Assembly (NCBI RefSeq): GCF_015160855.1
Contig: NZ_CP063373.1
Location: forward strand, 8,841,001 to 8,905,000
DNA from: Streptomyces ferrugineus
GTDB taxonomy: Bacteria; Actinomycetota; Actinomycetes; Streptomycetales; Streptomycetaceae
Direction: 5' to 3'
DNA length: 64,000 nt
This document shows positions 8,536 to 17,870 of the stretch, piece by piece. The position numbers were made by a program, and so were the translations under genes. The notes beneath the pieces are model-generated. The model had not been told where the DNA came from. It did not search any database and was given only the letters and a program-made list of their open reading frames with translations. The number at the start of each line of letters is the position of its first letter. Within the stretch, counting starts at the first letter, position 1.

Positions 8536-8745
8536 ATGCACTGCCGCATCGAACGGGCCGCCTTCGCCGAGGCGGCCGGCTGGGCGGGACGGGCACTGCC
8601 CGCACGTACGCCGGTGCCGGTGCTGGGCGGACTGCTGCCGGCGGCGGGGGCGGGCGCCTCACTGTCTCGGGTTCGACTTCGAGGCGGCGGCGCGCATCGA
8701 GGTGGACGCCGCGACCGGGGCGGTCGGCCGGTGCGGCGCCGGTAG
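8536..8745 (+). pseudogene. Fragment of a DNA polymerase III beta-clamp (dnaN) paralogue
   Basis: The first 44 codons translate to a DnaN-like N-terminus: MHCRIERAAFAEAAGWAGR, then ALPARTPVPVLGGLLPAAG, matching the actinobacterial clamp opening (IRVERD..AEAV.WAAR.LPAR.P.PVL.GLL). After GASLS the match continues in another frame as GFDFEAAARIEVDA, equivalent to the clamp segment FDYEVSARV.VDA. So the gene is frameshifted near 8665 and ends after about 70 codons instead of about 375. A good GGGGG ribosome-binding site still precedes the ATG. It looks like the remnant of a second sliding-clamp gene. Confidence rests on pattern memory of DnaN. Confidence 0.65.
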
Positions 8746-8814
8746 CTGCTGATGTCCGTGCGGCAACTGGTCTGAGACCGCTTCGACCTGCGCTTTTGTG
8801 CGCTCCGCAGGCCA

Positions 8815-8837
8815 TTGTCAGTGGCCTGCGGTAGCTT
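8815..8837 (+). promoter_or_regulatory. Candidate RecA-independent (PafBC-type) DNA-damage promoter
   Basis: TTGTCAGTG (8815-8823), eight bases, then TAGCTT (8832-8837) exactly fits the TTGTCRGTG-N8-TANNNT consensus described for mycobacterial RecA-independent damage promoters. It lies about 60 bases before the sigma-factor ATG. Confidence 0.6.
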
Positions 8838-8896
8838 CCGAGGTGTTGGGCGCGACGAGGCGCACCACGGGACTGGGCCACAGGGGTGGGTGGACG

Positions 8897-9916
8897 ATGA
8901 GCGACGGCACGGCGACTACGACAACGGACCTCGACGTCAGGCTGGAGAAGCACCGCGTCGAACTGACCGGGTACTGCTACCGCATGCTCGGCTCGTCCTT
9001 CGAGGCCGAGGACGCGGTGCAGGACACGATGGTGCGGGCCTGGCGGAGTTACGACAAGTTCGAGGGGCGCTCCAGTCTCCGGTCGTGGCTGTACCGCATC
9101 GCGACGAACGTGTGCCTGGACATGCTGACGGCGGGCAACAAGCGGGCCAGGCCCATGGACCTGACGGAGTCGACGCCGCTGGCCCGCGCGGCGCTCTCGC
9201 CCCGTCCGGACAACACCTGGCTGGAGCCGATGCCGGACAACCGGGTGCTGCCCAGCACGGAGGACCCGGCGGAGGCCGCGGTCGCCAAGGAGTCGGTGCG
9301 GCTGGCTTTCATGGCCACCCTCCAGCAACTGCCGCCCAAGCAGCGGGCGGTGCTGATCCTGCGCGAGGTGCTGGCCTGGAAGGCGAGCGAGGTCGCCGAG
9401 CTGCTGGGCACCACGGTCGCGTCGGTGAACAGCGCGCTCCAGCGGGCCCGGGCGACCCTCGCCGAGCAGCGGCAGCCGGGCGCCGAGGCAGCCATATCCG
9501 ACCCGCTGGACGAGGATCAGCAAAAGCTTCTGGACCGGTATGTCGCGGCTTTCGAGGGCTATGACATGACGGCGCTGACGGCCCTGCTGCACGAGGACGC
9601 CATCATGACGATGCCGCCGTTCGACCTGTGGCTGACCGGCGTCAAGGACATCACCGGCTTCATGACGACGCTCGGCGCCCCCTGCGCGGGCTCGCATCTG
9701 GTGCCGGTCCAGGTCAACGGGCTGCCGGGCTTCGCCCAGTACAAGCCGGATCCGGAGGCGGGCGGCTTCACTCCGTGGGCCGTGCAGGTGCTGGAGATCT
9801 CAGAGGGCCGGATCACCGGGTTCCACTGCTTCCTCGACACCAAGCGCTGGTTCCCGCTGTTCGGGCTCCCCCTCCACCTCGAAGCGGAGGCCGACCAGGT
9901 CGAGGAGGGCGTGTAG
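8897..9916 (+). CDS. SigG-like ECF sigma factor with C-terminal SnoaL-like domain
   Basis: A 339-residue ECF sigma factor. Region 2 is visible at about residues 25-90 (GYCYRMLGSSFEAEDAVQDT, then YRIATNVCLDML) and region 4 at about 165-215 (LPPKQRAVLILREVLAW, TVASVNSALQRARATL). A C-terminal SnoaL/NTF2-like extension of about 110 residues follows, as in SigG/SigX5-type factors that work without a classical anti-sigma factor. ATG 8897 has a G-rich site upstream. The candidate damage promoter 60 bases upstream fits with sigG of Mycobacterium tuberculosis being damage-inducible. Its 3' end overlaps the convergent STAS gene by 117 bases. Confidence 0.88.
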   Translation: MSDGTATTTTDLDVRLEKHRVELTGYCYRMLGSSFEAEDAVQDTMVRAWRSYDKFEGRSSLRSWLYRIATNVCLDMLTAGNKRARPMDLTESTPLARAALSPRPDNTWLEPMPDNRVLPSTEDPAEAAVAKESVRLAFMATLQQLPPKQRAVLILREVLAWKASEVAELLGTTVASVNSALQRARATLAEQRQPGAEAAISDPLDEDQQKLLDRYVAAFEGYDMTALTALLHEDAIMTMPPFDLWLTGVKDITGFMTTLGAPCAGSHLVPVQVNGLPGFAQYKPDPEAGGFTPWAVQVLEISEGRITGFHCFLDTKRWFPLFGLPLHLEAEADQVEEGV

Positions 9917-10186
9917 CGCGGGGTCCGGGTCGCGCAGCCGAATCCGCCCTCCGACGCGCCGGGCGGTGAGCTGGAGCCGCGCCAGGAGGTCCACGGTGCC
10001 GAGTCCCGGCGGTCCGAGCCCGCCGACATCGCACACCACGACTCTCGCCCGGGTGGTCTCCAGCCGCGCCCGCACGGCATCGCACAGCCCTGCCACCTCG
10101 TCCCGGGTGACGGGGCCGGCAAGCACGAGTACAGCGGGTGTCATGGCGTCCACGATCGGTAGACCGGGCGGGGGCGGATAACTCAT
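9800..10186 (-). CDS. STAS-domain protein (anti-sigma-antagonist-like)
   Basis: A 128-residue protein with a STAS fold: VLVLAGPVTRDEVAGLCDAV, then the central RVVVCDVGGLGPPGLGTVDL stretch, where a Ser/Thr or Gly follows the conserved Asp, and LRDPDPALHALLDLVGL. STAS proteins bind anti-sigma kinases or sense small ligands. No phosphorylatable Ser is obvious after CDVGGL, so classical anti-antagonist function is doubtful. The last 39 codons lie antisense to the sigma gene end (9800-9916), making the tail EGEPEQREPAL probably non-structural. The start could also be ATG 10144. Confidence 0.65.
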   Translation of the reverse strand: MSYPPPPGLPIVDAMTPAVLVLAGPVTRDEVAGLCDAVRARLETTRARVVVCDVGGLGPPGLGTVDLLARLQLTARRVGGRIRLRDPDPALHALLDLVGLRFEVEGEPEQREPALGVEEAVEPGDPAL

Positions 10187-10342
10187 CGCGGCCCGGTACC
10201 CGTACGTCGTCGCGCTGTCCGCTGTCCGCCAACCGGGATCACATTGACCCGCTCCCCTCCTCCCCCGGAGGGTTGGCTGTATGCCCCATGTATCAGCGCG
10301 CCCCCGAATACCCTGCGGCCTCCTCCCCGCCAAGGGGGTCCC

Positions 10343-11266
10343 GTGCAGGGGGTGTTGACGGGATTCGCGGTGATCGCGGTCGTCATCGGCGTGGGCTATG
10401 CGATCGGCCGCCGCGGCTACCTCGGCGACCACGGCCGCGAAGTCCTCACCAAGCTGGCCTTCCACGTGGCCTCCCCCGCCCTGCTCTTCACCACGCTCGC
10501 CCAGACCGACCTCTCGGTGATCTTCTCCAGCCGCCTCCTGGTCACGGCCCTGAGCACGGCCGCGGCGGCCGGAGTCTTCGTCGCGGTCGGTGTCGTACGG
10601 CACTGGGGGGTGGGCCGTACGACGATCGGCGCCCTGTGCTCCAGCTACGTCAACTCCGGAAACCTCGGCATCCCGATCGCCGTGTACGTCCTGGGCGACG
10701 CCTCGCTCGTGGCGCCGGTGCTGCTGTTCCAGTTGGTCGGGGTCACCCCGATCGCCCTGACGATCCTCGACCTGTCCGGCGGCGGGGCGGAGAAGGGCCC
10801 GCTGTGGCGCCGTCTGCTGACCCCGTTGCGCAACCCGATCGCGGTCGGCTCCCTGGCGGGCGTGGCGGTGTCGGCGGCCGGGGTGCGGGTGCCGTCCCCC
10901 GTCCTGGACCCCCTCACCCTGATCGGCGGCATGTCGGTCCCCGCGGTTCTGCTGGCCTTCGGCATCTCCCTGTGCGGCAGCACGATGCCCGGTCGCGGCC
11001 CGGACCGGGGCCCGGTGCTGCTCTCGGTCGCGCTGAAGTCGGTGGGGCAGCCGGCGGCGGCCTGGGCGCTGGCGGCGGGGGTGTTCGGGCTGCGGGGCGC
11101 TCCGCTGCTGGACGTGGTGGTGACGTCGGCGTTGCCCGCCGCGCAGAACCTCTACACGTATGCGTCGAGTTACCGGGTGGGTGAGCGGTTGGCGCGGGAC
11201 TCGATTCTGGTGTCGACGGTGATCTCGGTGCCGGTGTTGGTGGTCGTGGCGGCGTTGCTGGGGTGA
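10343..11266 (+). CDS. AEC-family (auxin efflux carrier-like) transporter
   Basis: A 307-residue membrane protein with about ten spans in two five-span halves, opening MQGVLTGFAVIAVVIGVGYA and containing the family hallmark Asn-rich turn SSYVNSGNLGIPIAVYVLG in the first half and PAAQNLYTYAS in the second. AEC carriers export or import organic anions; the substrate cannot be told from sequence. GTG 10343 follows AAGGGGG. No obvious partner genes; the downstream Uma2 gene is convergent, with only six bases between the stops. Confidence 0.85.
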   Translation: MQGVLTGFAVIAVVIGVGYAIGRRGYLGDHGREVLTKLAFHVASPALLFTTLAQTDLSVIFSSRLLVTALSTAAAAGVFVAVGVVRHWGVGRTTIGALCSSYVNSGNLGIPIAVYVLGDASLVAPVLLFQLVGVTPIALTILDLSGGGAEKGPLWRRLLTPLRNPIAVGSLAGVAVSAAGVRVPSPVLDPLTLIGGMSVPAVLLAFGISLCGSTMPGRGPDRGPVLLSVALKSVGQPAAAWALAAGVFGLRGAPLLDVVVTSALPAAQNLYTYASSYRVGERLARDSILVSTVISVPVLVVVAALLG

Positions 11267-11272
11267 GGGGTG

Positions 11273-11860
11273 TCACCCACCGAACCCGCTGGTGTCGAGC
11301 GCGATGTGGAACGGCCGAGGCAAGATCATCGGCTCGCCGGGCCGACCCACACACAGGACGCGATAGACGCCGTCCTTCGGCTCGCCGTACAGCGTGATCG
11401 AGGGTCCGCTCGGTGCCAGGGGGTCGATGAGGAGGTAGAGCGGGACACCGACCTCGGCATAACCCGCCCTCTTCGTCGTCCGGTCATTGTCCGAGGTCGC
11501 CTTCGAGGTGACCTCCACGACAAGTTCGGACGCCGCACAGGGGACGAAGTGGTCGTCTCTCGTACGCAGCGCCTCCTCGGGCACCACCGCGAGGTCGGGG
11601 ACGTAGAGCCCGAGTTGTGACGGCAGAGCCGTCGCCAGCCTCTGGTAGATGCCCCAGTCCTCCGGGATCACCTCGTAGAGGCGCCGGTGCAGGCGCTCGG
11701 CGATGCTGTGGTGAGCGCGCGCGGAATAGGGCGTGACAGTGACCAGGCCCCCGATGATCTCCACCTTGCAGCCCCTGGGGACGTCCGTCTGCTTCCAGAC
11801 CCAGACGAGCTCGTCCCACGCGCTGTCAGTCACGATGTAGTCGCCGTCGATCACATCCAT
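11273..11860 (-). CDS. Uma2 family (DUF820) putative endonuclease-fold protein
   Basis: A 195-residue Uma2/DUF820 protein with a PD-(D/E)xK-like arrangement: EIIGGLVTVTP, YVPDLAVVPEE (conserved P-D), SELVVEVTSKATSDNDRTTK (E-x-T-S..D..K) and VPLYLLIDP. These proteins are abundant in Streptomyces and cyanobacteria; a nuclease role is predicted from the fold but not shown. ATG 11860 was chosen; a GTG at 11914 would add 18 residues. It is the last gene on the minus strand after the thymidine phosphorylase gene, 74 bases away, but is probably unrelated to nucleoside salvage. A second Uma2 gene lies at 37484-38065. Confidence 0.8.
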   Translation of the reverse strand: MDVIDGDYIVTDSAWDELVWVWKQTDVPRGCKVEIIGGLVTVTPYSARAHHSIAERLHRRLYEVIPEDWGIYQRLATALPSQLGLYVPDLAVVPEEALRTRDDHFVPCAASELVVEVTSKATSDNDRTTKRAGYAEVGVPLYLLIDPLAPSGPSITLYGEPKDGVYRVLCVGRPGEPMILPRPFHIALDTSGFGG

Positions 11861-11934
11861 GAGGCCAGCCAACACGCCGAACGGGACCGGTGCAGGTCCA
11901 CCGATCCCGTTCACCCAAACGAGGAAACCCCAGG

Positions 11935-13218
11935 TCAGGCAATCCGCTCCAGCACCACCGGCGAAGCCGTGAAGTCCGTCCCCGCCGCCGCGATGTCGTA
12001 AGAACCCGCCACCGACTGCAGCGCGTACTCGAAGCGCTCCGGGGTGTCGGTGTGCAGGGTCAGCAGGGGCTGGCCCGCCGTCACCGTGTCGCCCGGCTTG
12101 GCGTGCAGCTCGACGCCCGCGCCCGCCTGCACCGGGTCTTCCTTACGCGCACGCCCCGCGCCCAGGCGCCAGGCCGCGACGCCGATGTCGTAGGCGTCGA
12201 GGCGGGTCAGGACACCGGACGACGGGGCCGTGACCACATGCTGCTCGCGCGCCACCGGCAGTGCCGCATCCGGGTCGCCGCCCTGGGCCGCGATCATGCG
12301 CCGCCAGACGTCCATCGCCGAGCCGTCGGCCAGGGCCTTCGCCGGGTCGGCGGCACGCACCCCCGCCGCCTCCAGCATTTCGCGGGCCAGGGCGATCGTC
12401 AGTTCCACCACGTCCGCCGGGCCGCCGCCGGCCAGGACCTCCACCGACTCGCGGACCTCCAGCGCGTTGCCGGCGGTAAGGCCGAGCGGGGTGGACATGT
12501 CCGTCAGGAGCGCGACCGTCTTCACGCCGTGGTCGTTGCCCAGGCCCACCATCGTGGACGCCAGCTCGCGCGCGTCCTCGATGGTCTTCATGAAGGCGCC
12601 GGTGCCGACCTTCACGTCCAGGACCAGCGAGCCGGTTCCCTCCGCGATCTTCTTCGACATGATCGAGGACGCGATCAGGGGGATCGCCTCGACCGTGCCC
12701 GTCACATCCCGCAGCGCGTACAGCTTCTTGTCCGCCGGTGCCAGGCCGTCGCCCGCCGCGCAGATCACCGCGCCGGTGCCGTCCAGCACGGACAGCATCT
12801 CCTCGTTCGACAGCAGCGCGCGCCAGCCGGGGATCGACTCCAGCTTGTCCAGGGTGCCGCCGGTGTGGCCGAGGCCGCGGCCCGAGAGCTGAGGGACGGC
12901 GGCCCCGCAGGCCGCCACCAGGGGCGCGAGCGGGAGGGTGATCTTGTCGCCGACGCCGCCCGTGGAGTGCTTGTCGGCCGTCGGGCGGGACAGGGACGAG
13001 AAGTCCATGCGCTCGCCGCTCGCGATCATCGCGGCCGTCCAGCGGGCGATCTCCCGGCGGTTCATGCCGTTGAGCAGGATCGCCATGGCGAGCGCGGACA
13101 TCTGCTCGTCGGCGACCTCCCCGCGGGTGTACGCGTCGATGACCCAGTCGATCTGCTCGTCGCTGAGTTCACCGCGGTCCCGCTTGGTGCGGATGACGGA
13201 GATGGCGTCCATGGCCAT
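11935..13218 (-). CDS. deoA: Thymidine (pyrimidine-nucleoside) phosphorylase
   Basis: A 427-residue enzyme cleaving thymidine or uridine with phosphate to base and (deoxy)ribose-1-phosphate. Visible motifs: TADKHSTGGVGDKITLPL (phosphate-binding loop, residues 81-98), SGRGLGHTGGTLDKLESIPG (the family signature), KKLYALRDVTGTVE and KVGTGAFMK. Length matches the family. ATG 13218 follows GGAAGGAAG at good spacing. It is the last salvage gene of the ABC-permease-cdd operon, 86 bases after cdd, so imported pyrimidine nucleosides would be deaminated and then phosphorolysed. Confidence 0.95.
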   Translation of the reverse strand: MAMDAISVIRTKRDRGELSDEQIDWVIDAYTRGEVADEQMSALAMAILLNGMNRREIARWTAAMIASGERMDFSSLSRPTADKHSTGGVGDKITLPLAPLVAACGAAVPQLSGRGLGHTGGTLDKLESIPGWRALLSNEEMLSVLDGTGAVICAAGDGLAPADKKLYALRDVTGTVEAIPLIASSIMSKKIAEGTGSLVLDVKVGTGAFMKTIEDARELASTMVGLGNDHGVKTVALLTDMSTPLGLTAGNALEVRESVEVLAGGGPADVVELTIALAREMLEAAGVRAADPAKALADGSAMDVWRRMIAAQGGDPDAALPVAREQHVVTAPSSGVLTRLDAYDIGVAAWRLGAGRARKEDPVQAGAGVELHAKPGDTVTAGQPLLTLHTDTPERFEYALQSVAGSYDIAAAGTDFTASPVVLERIA

Positions 13219-13304
13219 GGCTTGGCTTCCTTCCGAGGGTTCCAGAAGTCGTACGGCCCCTCCGAGCCGGTCGCGTGAGCAACTCGGAGGGGCCGGTACG
13301 GGAG

Positions 13305-13712
13305 TTACTTGCTGAGGTGGTCCGGGCCGAACGCCTGGGGCAGCATCTGAGACAGCGGCAGGATCCCCGCCGGGGTCTGAAGCAGCAGGTCCGGGCCGCC
13401 GAACTCGTGGAGCAGCTGGCGGCAGCGCCCACACGGGACCAGGGGTTCGCCGTCGCGGTCCACGCACGCGAAGTGGGTCAGCCGGCCGCCCCCCGTGTTC
13501 TGCAGCTCCGATACCAGTCCGCACTCGGCGCACAGGGAGAGGCCGTAGGAGGCGTTCTCGACGTTGCAGCCGGTGATCGTGCGGCCGTCGTCCACCAGGG
13601 CCGCGACGCCGACCGGGTAGCCGGAGTACGGGGCGTACGCGCGGGACATGGCGTCCCGCGCCGCCGCGCGCAGCCGGTCCCAGTCGATGTCGTGGGCGGC
13701 GGCCGGGGTCAC
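13305..13712 (-). CDS. cdd: Cytidine deaminase
   Basis: A 135-residue zinc enzyme converting cytidine or deoxycytidine to uridine or deoxyuridine. The signature is complete: substrate loop NVENASYGL, C61-A-E63 (catalytic Glu) and P-C94-G-R-C97, the three-Cys zinc site of small tetrameric CDAs. Its GTG start overlaps the stop of the preceding permease gene by four bases (GTGA at 13709-13712), pointing to translational coupling with the nucleoside transporter. Length is normal for the family. Confidence 0.95.
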   Translation of the reverse strand: MTPAAAHDIDWDRLRAAARDAMSRAYAPYSGYPVGVAALVDDGRTITGCNVENASYGLSLCAECGLVSELQNTGGGRLTHFACVDRDGEPLVPCGRCRQLLHEFGGPDLLLQTPAGILPLSQMLPQAFGPDHLSK

Positions 13713-14983
13713 TTGCCCTGACCCTTCCGGTACGGCAGGCCGTTCGCCTTCGGCATCCGCAGGCGCTGCGCGGACAGTGTGAGGACGATGAGGGTGATGA
13801 CGTACGGCGTGGCGGAGACGACCTGGTTGGGCACCTCGTTGGTGGTGGCGTACCAGGCGAACACCAGGGCGCCGACCACCGCGGTGATCATCGCCGGGGC
13901 GTACTTCTTGCGGATCACGAGCCAGATCGCGCCGATGATCAGCAGGAGCGCGCCGAGCAGCAGCAGCGCGTGGACGTTCGTGGAGCCGCCGCGCAGGTTG
14001 AGGCTGTCGGTGTAGCCGAAGAGCCCGGCGCCCAGGGCGAGGCCGCCCGGCATCCAGTTGCCGAAGATCATCGCGGCGAGGCCGATGTAGCCGCGGCCGC
14101 TGACCTGGCCCTCCAGATAGAAGGGGTTGGCGACGATGGACAGGAAGACGCCGCCGAGGCCGGCCAGGCCGCCGGAGATGATCACGGCGAGGTACTTGTA
14201 CTTGTAGACGTTCACGCCGAGGGACTCGGCCGCCACCGGGTTCTCACCGCAGGAGCGCAGGCGCAGACCGAAGGCGGTGCGCCACAGGATCCACCAGGTG
14301 CCCGGGATCAGGGCGATCGCGATCAGGGTCAGCCAGGAGACGTCGGTGACCAGACCGCCGAGCAGGCCGGCGATGTCCGAGATGAAGAACCAGCCCTGGT
14401 TGTTCAGGTCCCGCAGCCCGTCGGACAGGCCGGGGACCGTGAAGTGGCCGAGGGAGTCGACGGCCGGGGACTGCTTGGCGGAGCCGCCCGCGTGGCCCTC
14501 GAAGGCGAGGGGCGCGAGGTAGCGGGTGATGCCGAGGGCGAGGATGTTGATCGCCACACCGGAGACGATGTGGTTGACCCTGAAGGTGATGGTGGCGATG
14601 GCGTGCAGGATGCCGCCGATGCAGCCGCCGATGATGCCGACGACGACACCGGTCCACGGTCCCCACTGGAAGCCGGCCCAGGCACCGAACCAGGTGCCGA
14701 GGATCATCATGCCCTCGAGGCCGATGTTGATGACGCCCGCCCGCTCGGCCCACAGACCGCCCAGACCGGCGAGGCCGATCGGCACGGCGAGCTGGAGCGC
14801 GGTGGACATCTGGCTGACGTTGGTGATGCCGTCGGCGCCGGTGATGATGCGGACGATCGAGGTCAGCGCCAGGGCTCCGGCGATGACCAGCAGCAGGACG
14901 GGCCACGAGAGGCGGCGGCCGGTCGGTGCCGCGGGCTGCAGCGTGGGCTGGTTGACGTCGGTCGCCGAGGTCGGGGCGGTCAT
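13709..14983 (-). CDS. Nucleoside ABC transporter permease (second subunit)
   Basis: A 424-residue permease of the BPD_transp_2 family (RbsC/YufQ type) with about ten spans. The central signature GVINIGLEGMMILGTWFGAW is the typical branched-chain/nucleoside permease motif, and a second marker is GLRLRSCGENPVAAESLGVN (the EAA-like cytoplasmic loop). With the BmpA-type lipoproteins and RbsA-like ATPase it forms a high-affinity nucleoside importer. ATG 14983 follows a strong GGAGGTGG and overlaps the previous stop (ATGA). The N-terminal 25 residues are hydrophilic. Confidence 0.92.
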   Translation of the reverse strand: MTAPTSATDVNQPTLQPAAPTGRRLSWPVLLLVIAGALALTSIVRIITGADGITNVSQMSTALQLAVPIGLAGLGGLWAERAGVINIGLEGMMILGTWFGAWAGFQWGPWTGVVVGIIGGCIGGILHAIATITFRVNHIVSGVAINILALGITRYLAPLAFEGHAGGSAKQSPAVDSLGHFTVPGLSDGLRDLNNQGWFFISDIAGLLGGLVTDVSWLTLIAIALIPGTWWILWRTAFGLRLRSCGENPVAAESLGVNVYKYKYLAVIISGGLAGLGGVFLSIVANPFYLEGQVSGRGYIGLAAMIFGNWMPGGLALGAGLFGYTDSLNLRGGSTNVHALLLLGALLLIIGAIWLVIRKKYAPAMITAVVGALVFAWYATTNEVPNQVVSATPYVITLIVLTLSAQRLRMPKANGLPYRKGQGK

Positions 14984-16103
14984 CGGCCAGCCACCTCCTT
15001 CGTGGTGTTGTTGTCGCCGCCGAGGACGTGACCGGCGGCCAGTTCGGCGCCGACCTGGCGCTGCTGGCGACGCAGGCCCCACTCGCGGACGGCCTCGTAC
15101 GAGACGACGACCGAGAGCACGATCAGGCCCTGCATGATGACCGCGATCTCCTTGTCGTATCCGTGGAAGTCCAGCTCGGGCGAGGCCTTGTCGAGCCAGG
15201 CCCACAGCAGGGCGGCGAACGCGATGCCGACGGGGCTGTTGCGGCCGAGCAGGGCGATGCCGATGCCGAGGAAGCCGATGCCGGTGGGGAAGTTCAGGCT
15301 GTAGGTGTGGGTGTCGCCGAGCAGGATCGGCAGACCGGCCAGGCCCGCGATGCCGCCGGAGAGCAGCATGGCGGTCAGGACCATGCGCCCCGGATCCACG
15401 CCGCTGGCCGCGGCGGCGGTCTGCGAGGCGCCGGACGCGCGCAGGTCGAAGCCGAAGCGGGTGCGGTTGAGGACGACCCAGTAGCCGATGCCGAGCAGCA
15501 CGGCGAGGAAGACCAGGCCGTAGATCTCACCGGCGTCGCCCATGTCGATGCCGGGGACCCAGCCGGACTCGTGCATCTCGCCGGTGGTGTTGTTGTTGCC
15601 GACCTTGACGCCGAAGACGTTCGGCAGCCACAGGTAGGCGATCACGGAGGTGGCGATCGCGTTCAGCATGATCGTCGCGACGACCTCGCTGACGCCGCGG
15701 GTGACCTTGAGGACACCGGCGATGCCGGACCAGAAGGCGCCGGTGAAGACGGCGGTCAAGAGCAGCAGCGGGATCTGGATCGCGGCCGGCAGGTTCATGT
15801 GGGCGCCGACGATGGCGGCCATCATGGCGGCGAGCTGGTACTGGCCGTCCACGCCGATGTTGAACAGGTTCATCCGGAAGCCGATGGCCACCGCCAGGGC
15901 CGCGATGTAGTACATCGACGCCTGGTTGATGACCAGCACCTGGATGTCCGAGAAGCCGATCTGCTCGAACATCAGGGTGTACGGCTCGACCGGGCTCTTG
16001 CCCGAGGCGACCAGCACGATCGCGGTGAGCACAAAGGCCACGGCGAGCGCGATGACCGGTCCGGCCACCGCGAGGAGCACGCGCTCCTTGTCGAACTTCT
16101 TCA

Positions 16104-16104
<1 letters not shown>
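14980..16104 (-). CDS. Nucleoside ABC transporter permease (first subunit)
   Basis: A 374-residue BPD_transp_2 permease (YufP type). Spans begin at LLAVAGPVIALAVAFVL; the family loop is GFRMNLFNIGVDGQYQLAAM and the cytoplasmic loop reads GFDLRASGASQTAAAASGVD. The start ATG at 16104 overlaps the ATPase stop by one base, and the end overlaps the second permease by four, so all three are likely co-translated. It forms the membrane heterodimer with the 13709-14983 product. Confidence 0.92.
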
Positions 16105-17651
<1,547 letters not shown>

Positions 17652-17725
17652 CTGACCGTTGACCGCCGCGCCGGCCGGAGGGCTGCTGGACGCGTTTATG
17701 GCGCACTCTCCTGGGGACGGGGGTC

Positions 17726-17739
17726 GTCTACGCGCGTAG
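17726..17739. promoter_or_regulatory. Candidate nucleoside-regulon operator (ABC operon site)
   Basis: TCTACGCGCGTAG (17727-17739) contains the perfect CTACGCGCGTAG palindrome, about 27 bases from the ribosome-binding site of the ATPase gene. Confidence 0.6.
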
Positions 17740-17776
17740 CGCCCCTATGGCCTGAAAGGGGCCGACGCACCGCTGA

Positions 17777-17824
17777 CAACGGGGTACGGGGAAAGCCCTC
17801 GAAAAGCCTCCCCGTACCCCGTTG
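17777..17824. terminator. Strong hairpin between the BmpA gene and the ABC operon
   Basis: A perfect 16-base-pair stem (CAACGGGGTACGGGGA with TCCCCGTACCCCGTTG) around a 16-base loop, 46 bases after the lipoprotein stop. It may end most transcripts after the abundant lipoprotein gene. A second perfect palindrome, GTAACCCCGGGGTTAC, lies at 17832-17847, between this hairpin and the lipoprotein stop. Confidence 0.75.
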
Positions 17825-17870
17825 AGCGGACGTAACCCCGGGGTTACCGCTGCTCAGGGTGTGGCAGTGC

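Noticed and set aside
9019..9564. Gly/Gln-rich plus-strand frame inside the sigma gene
   Set aside because: It is a +1 shadow of the sigma factor reading frame, whose motifs are unambiguous.
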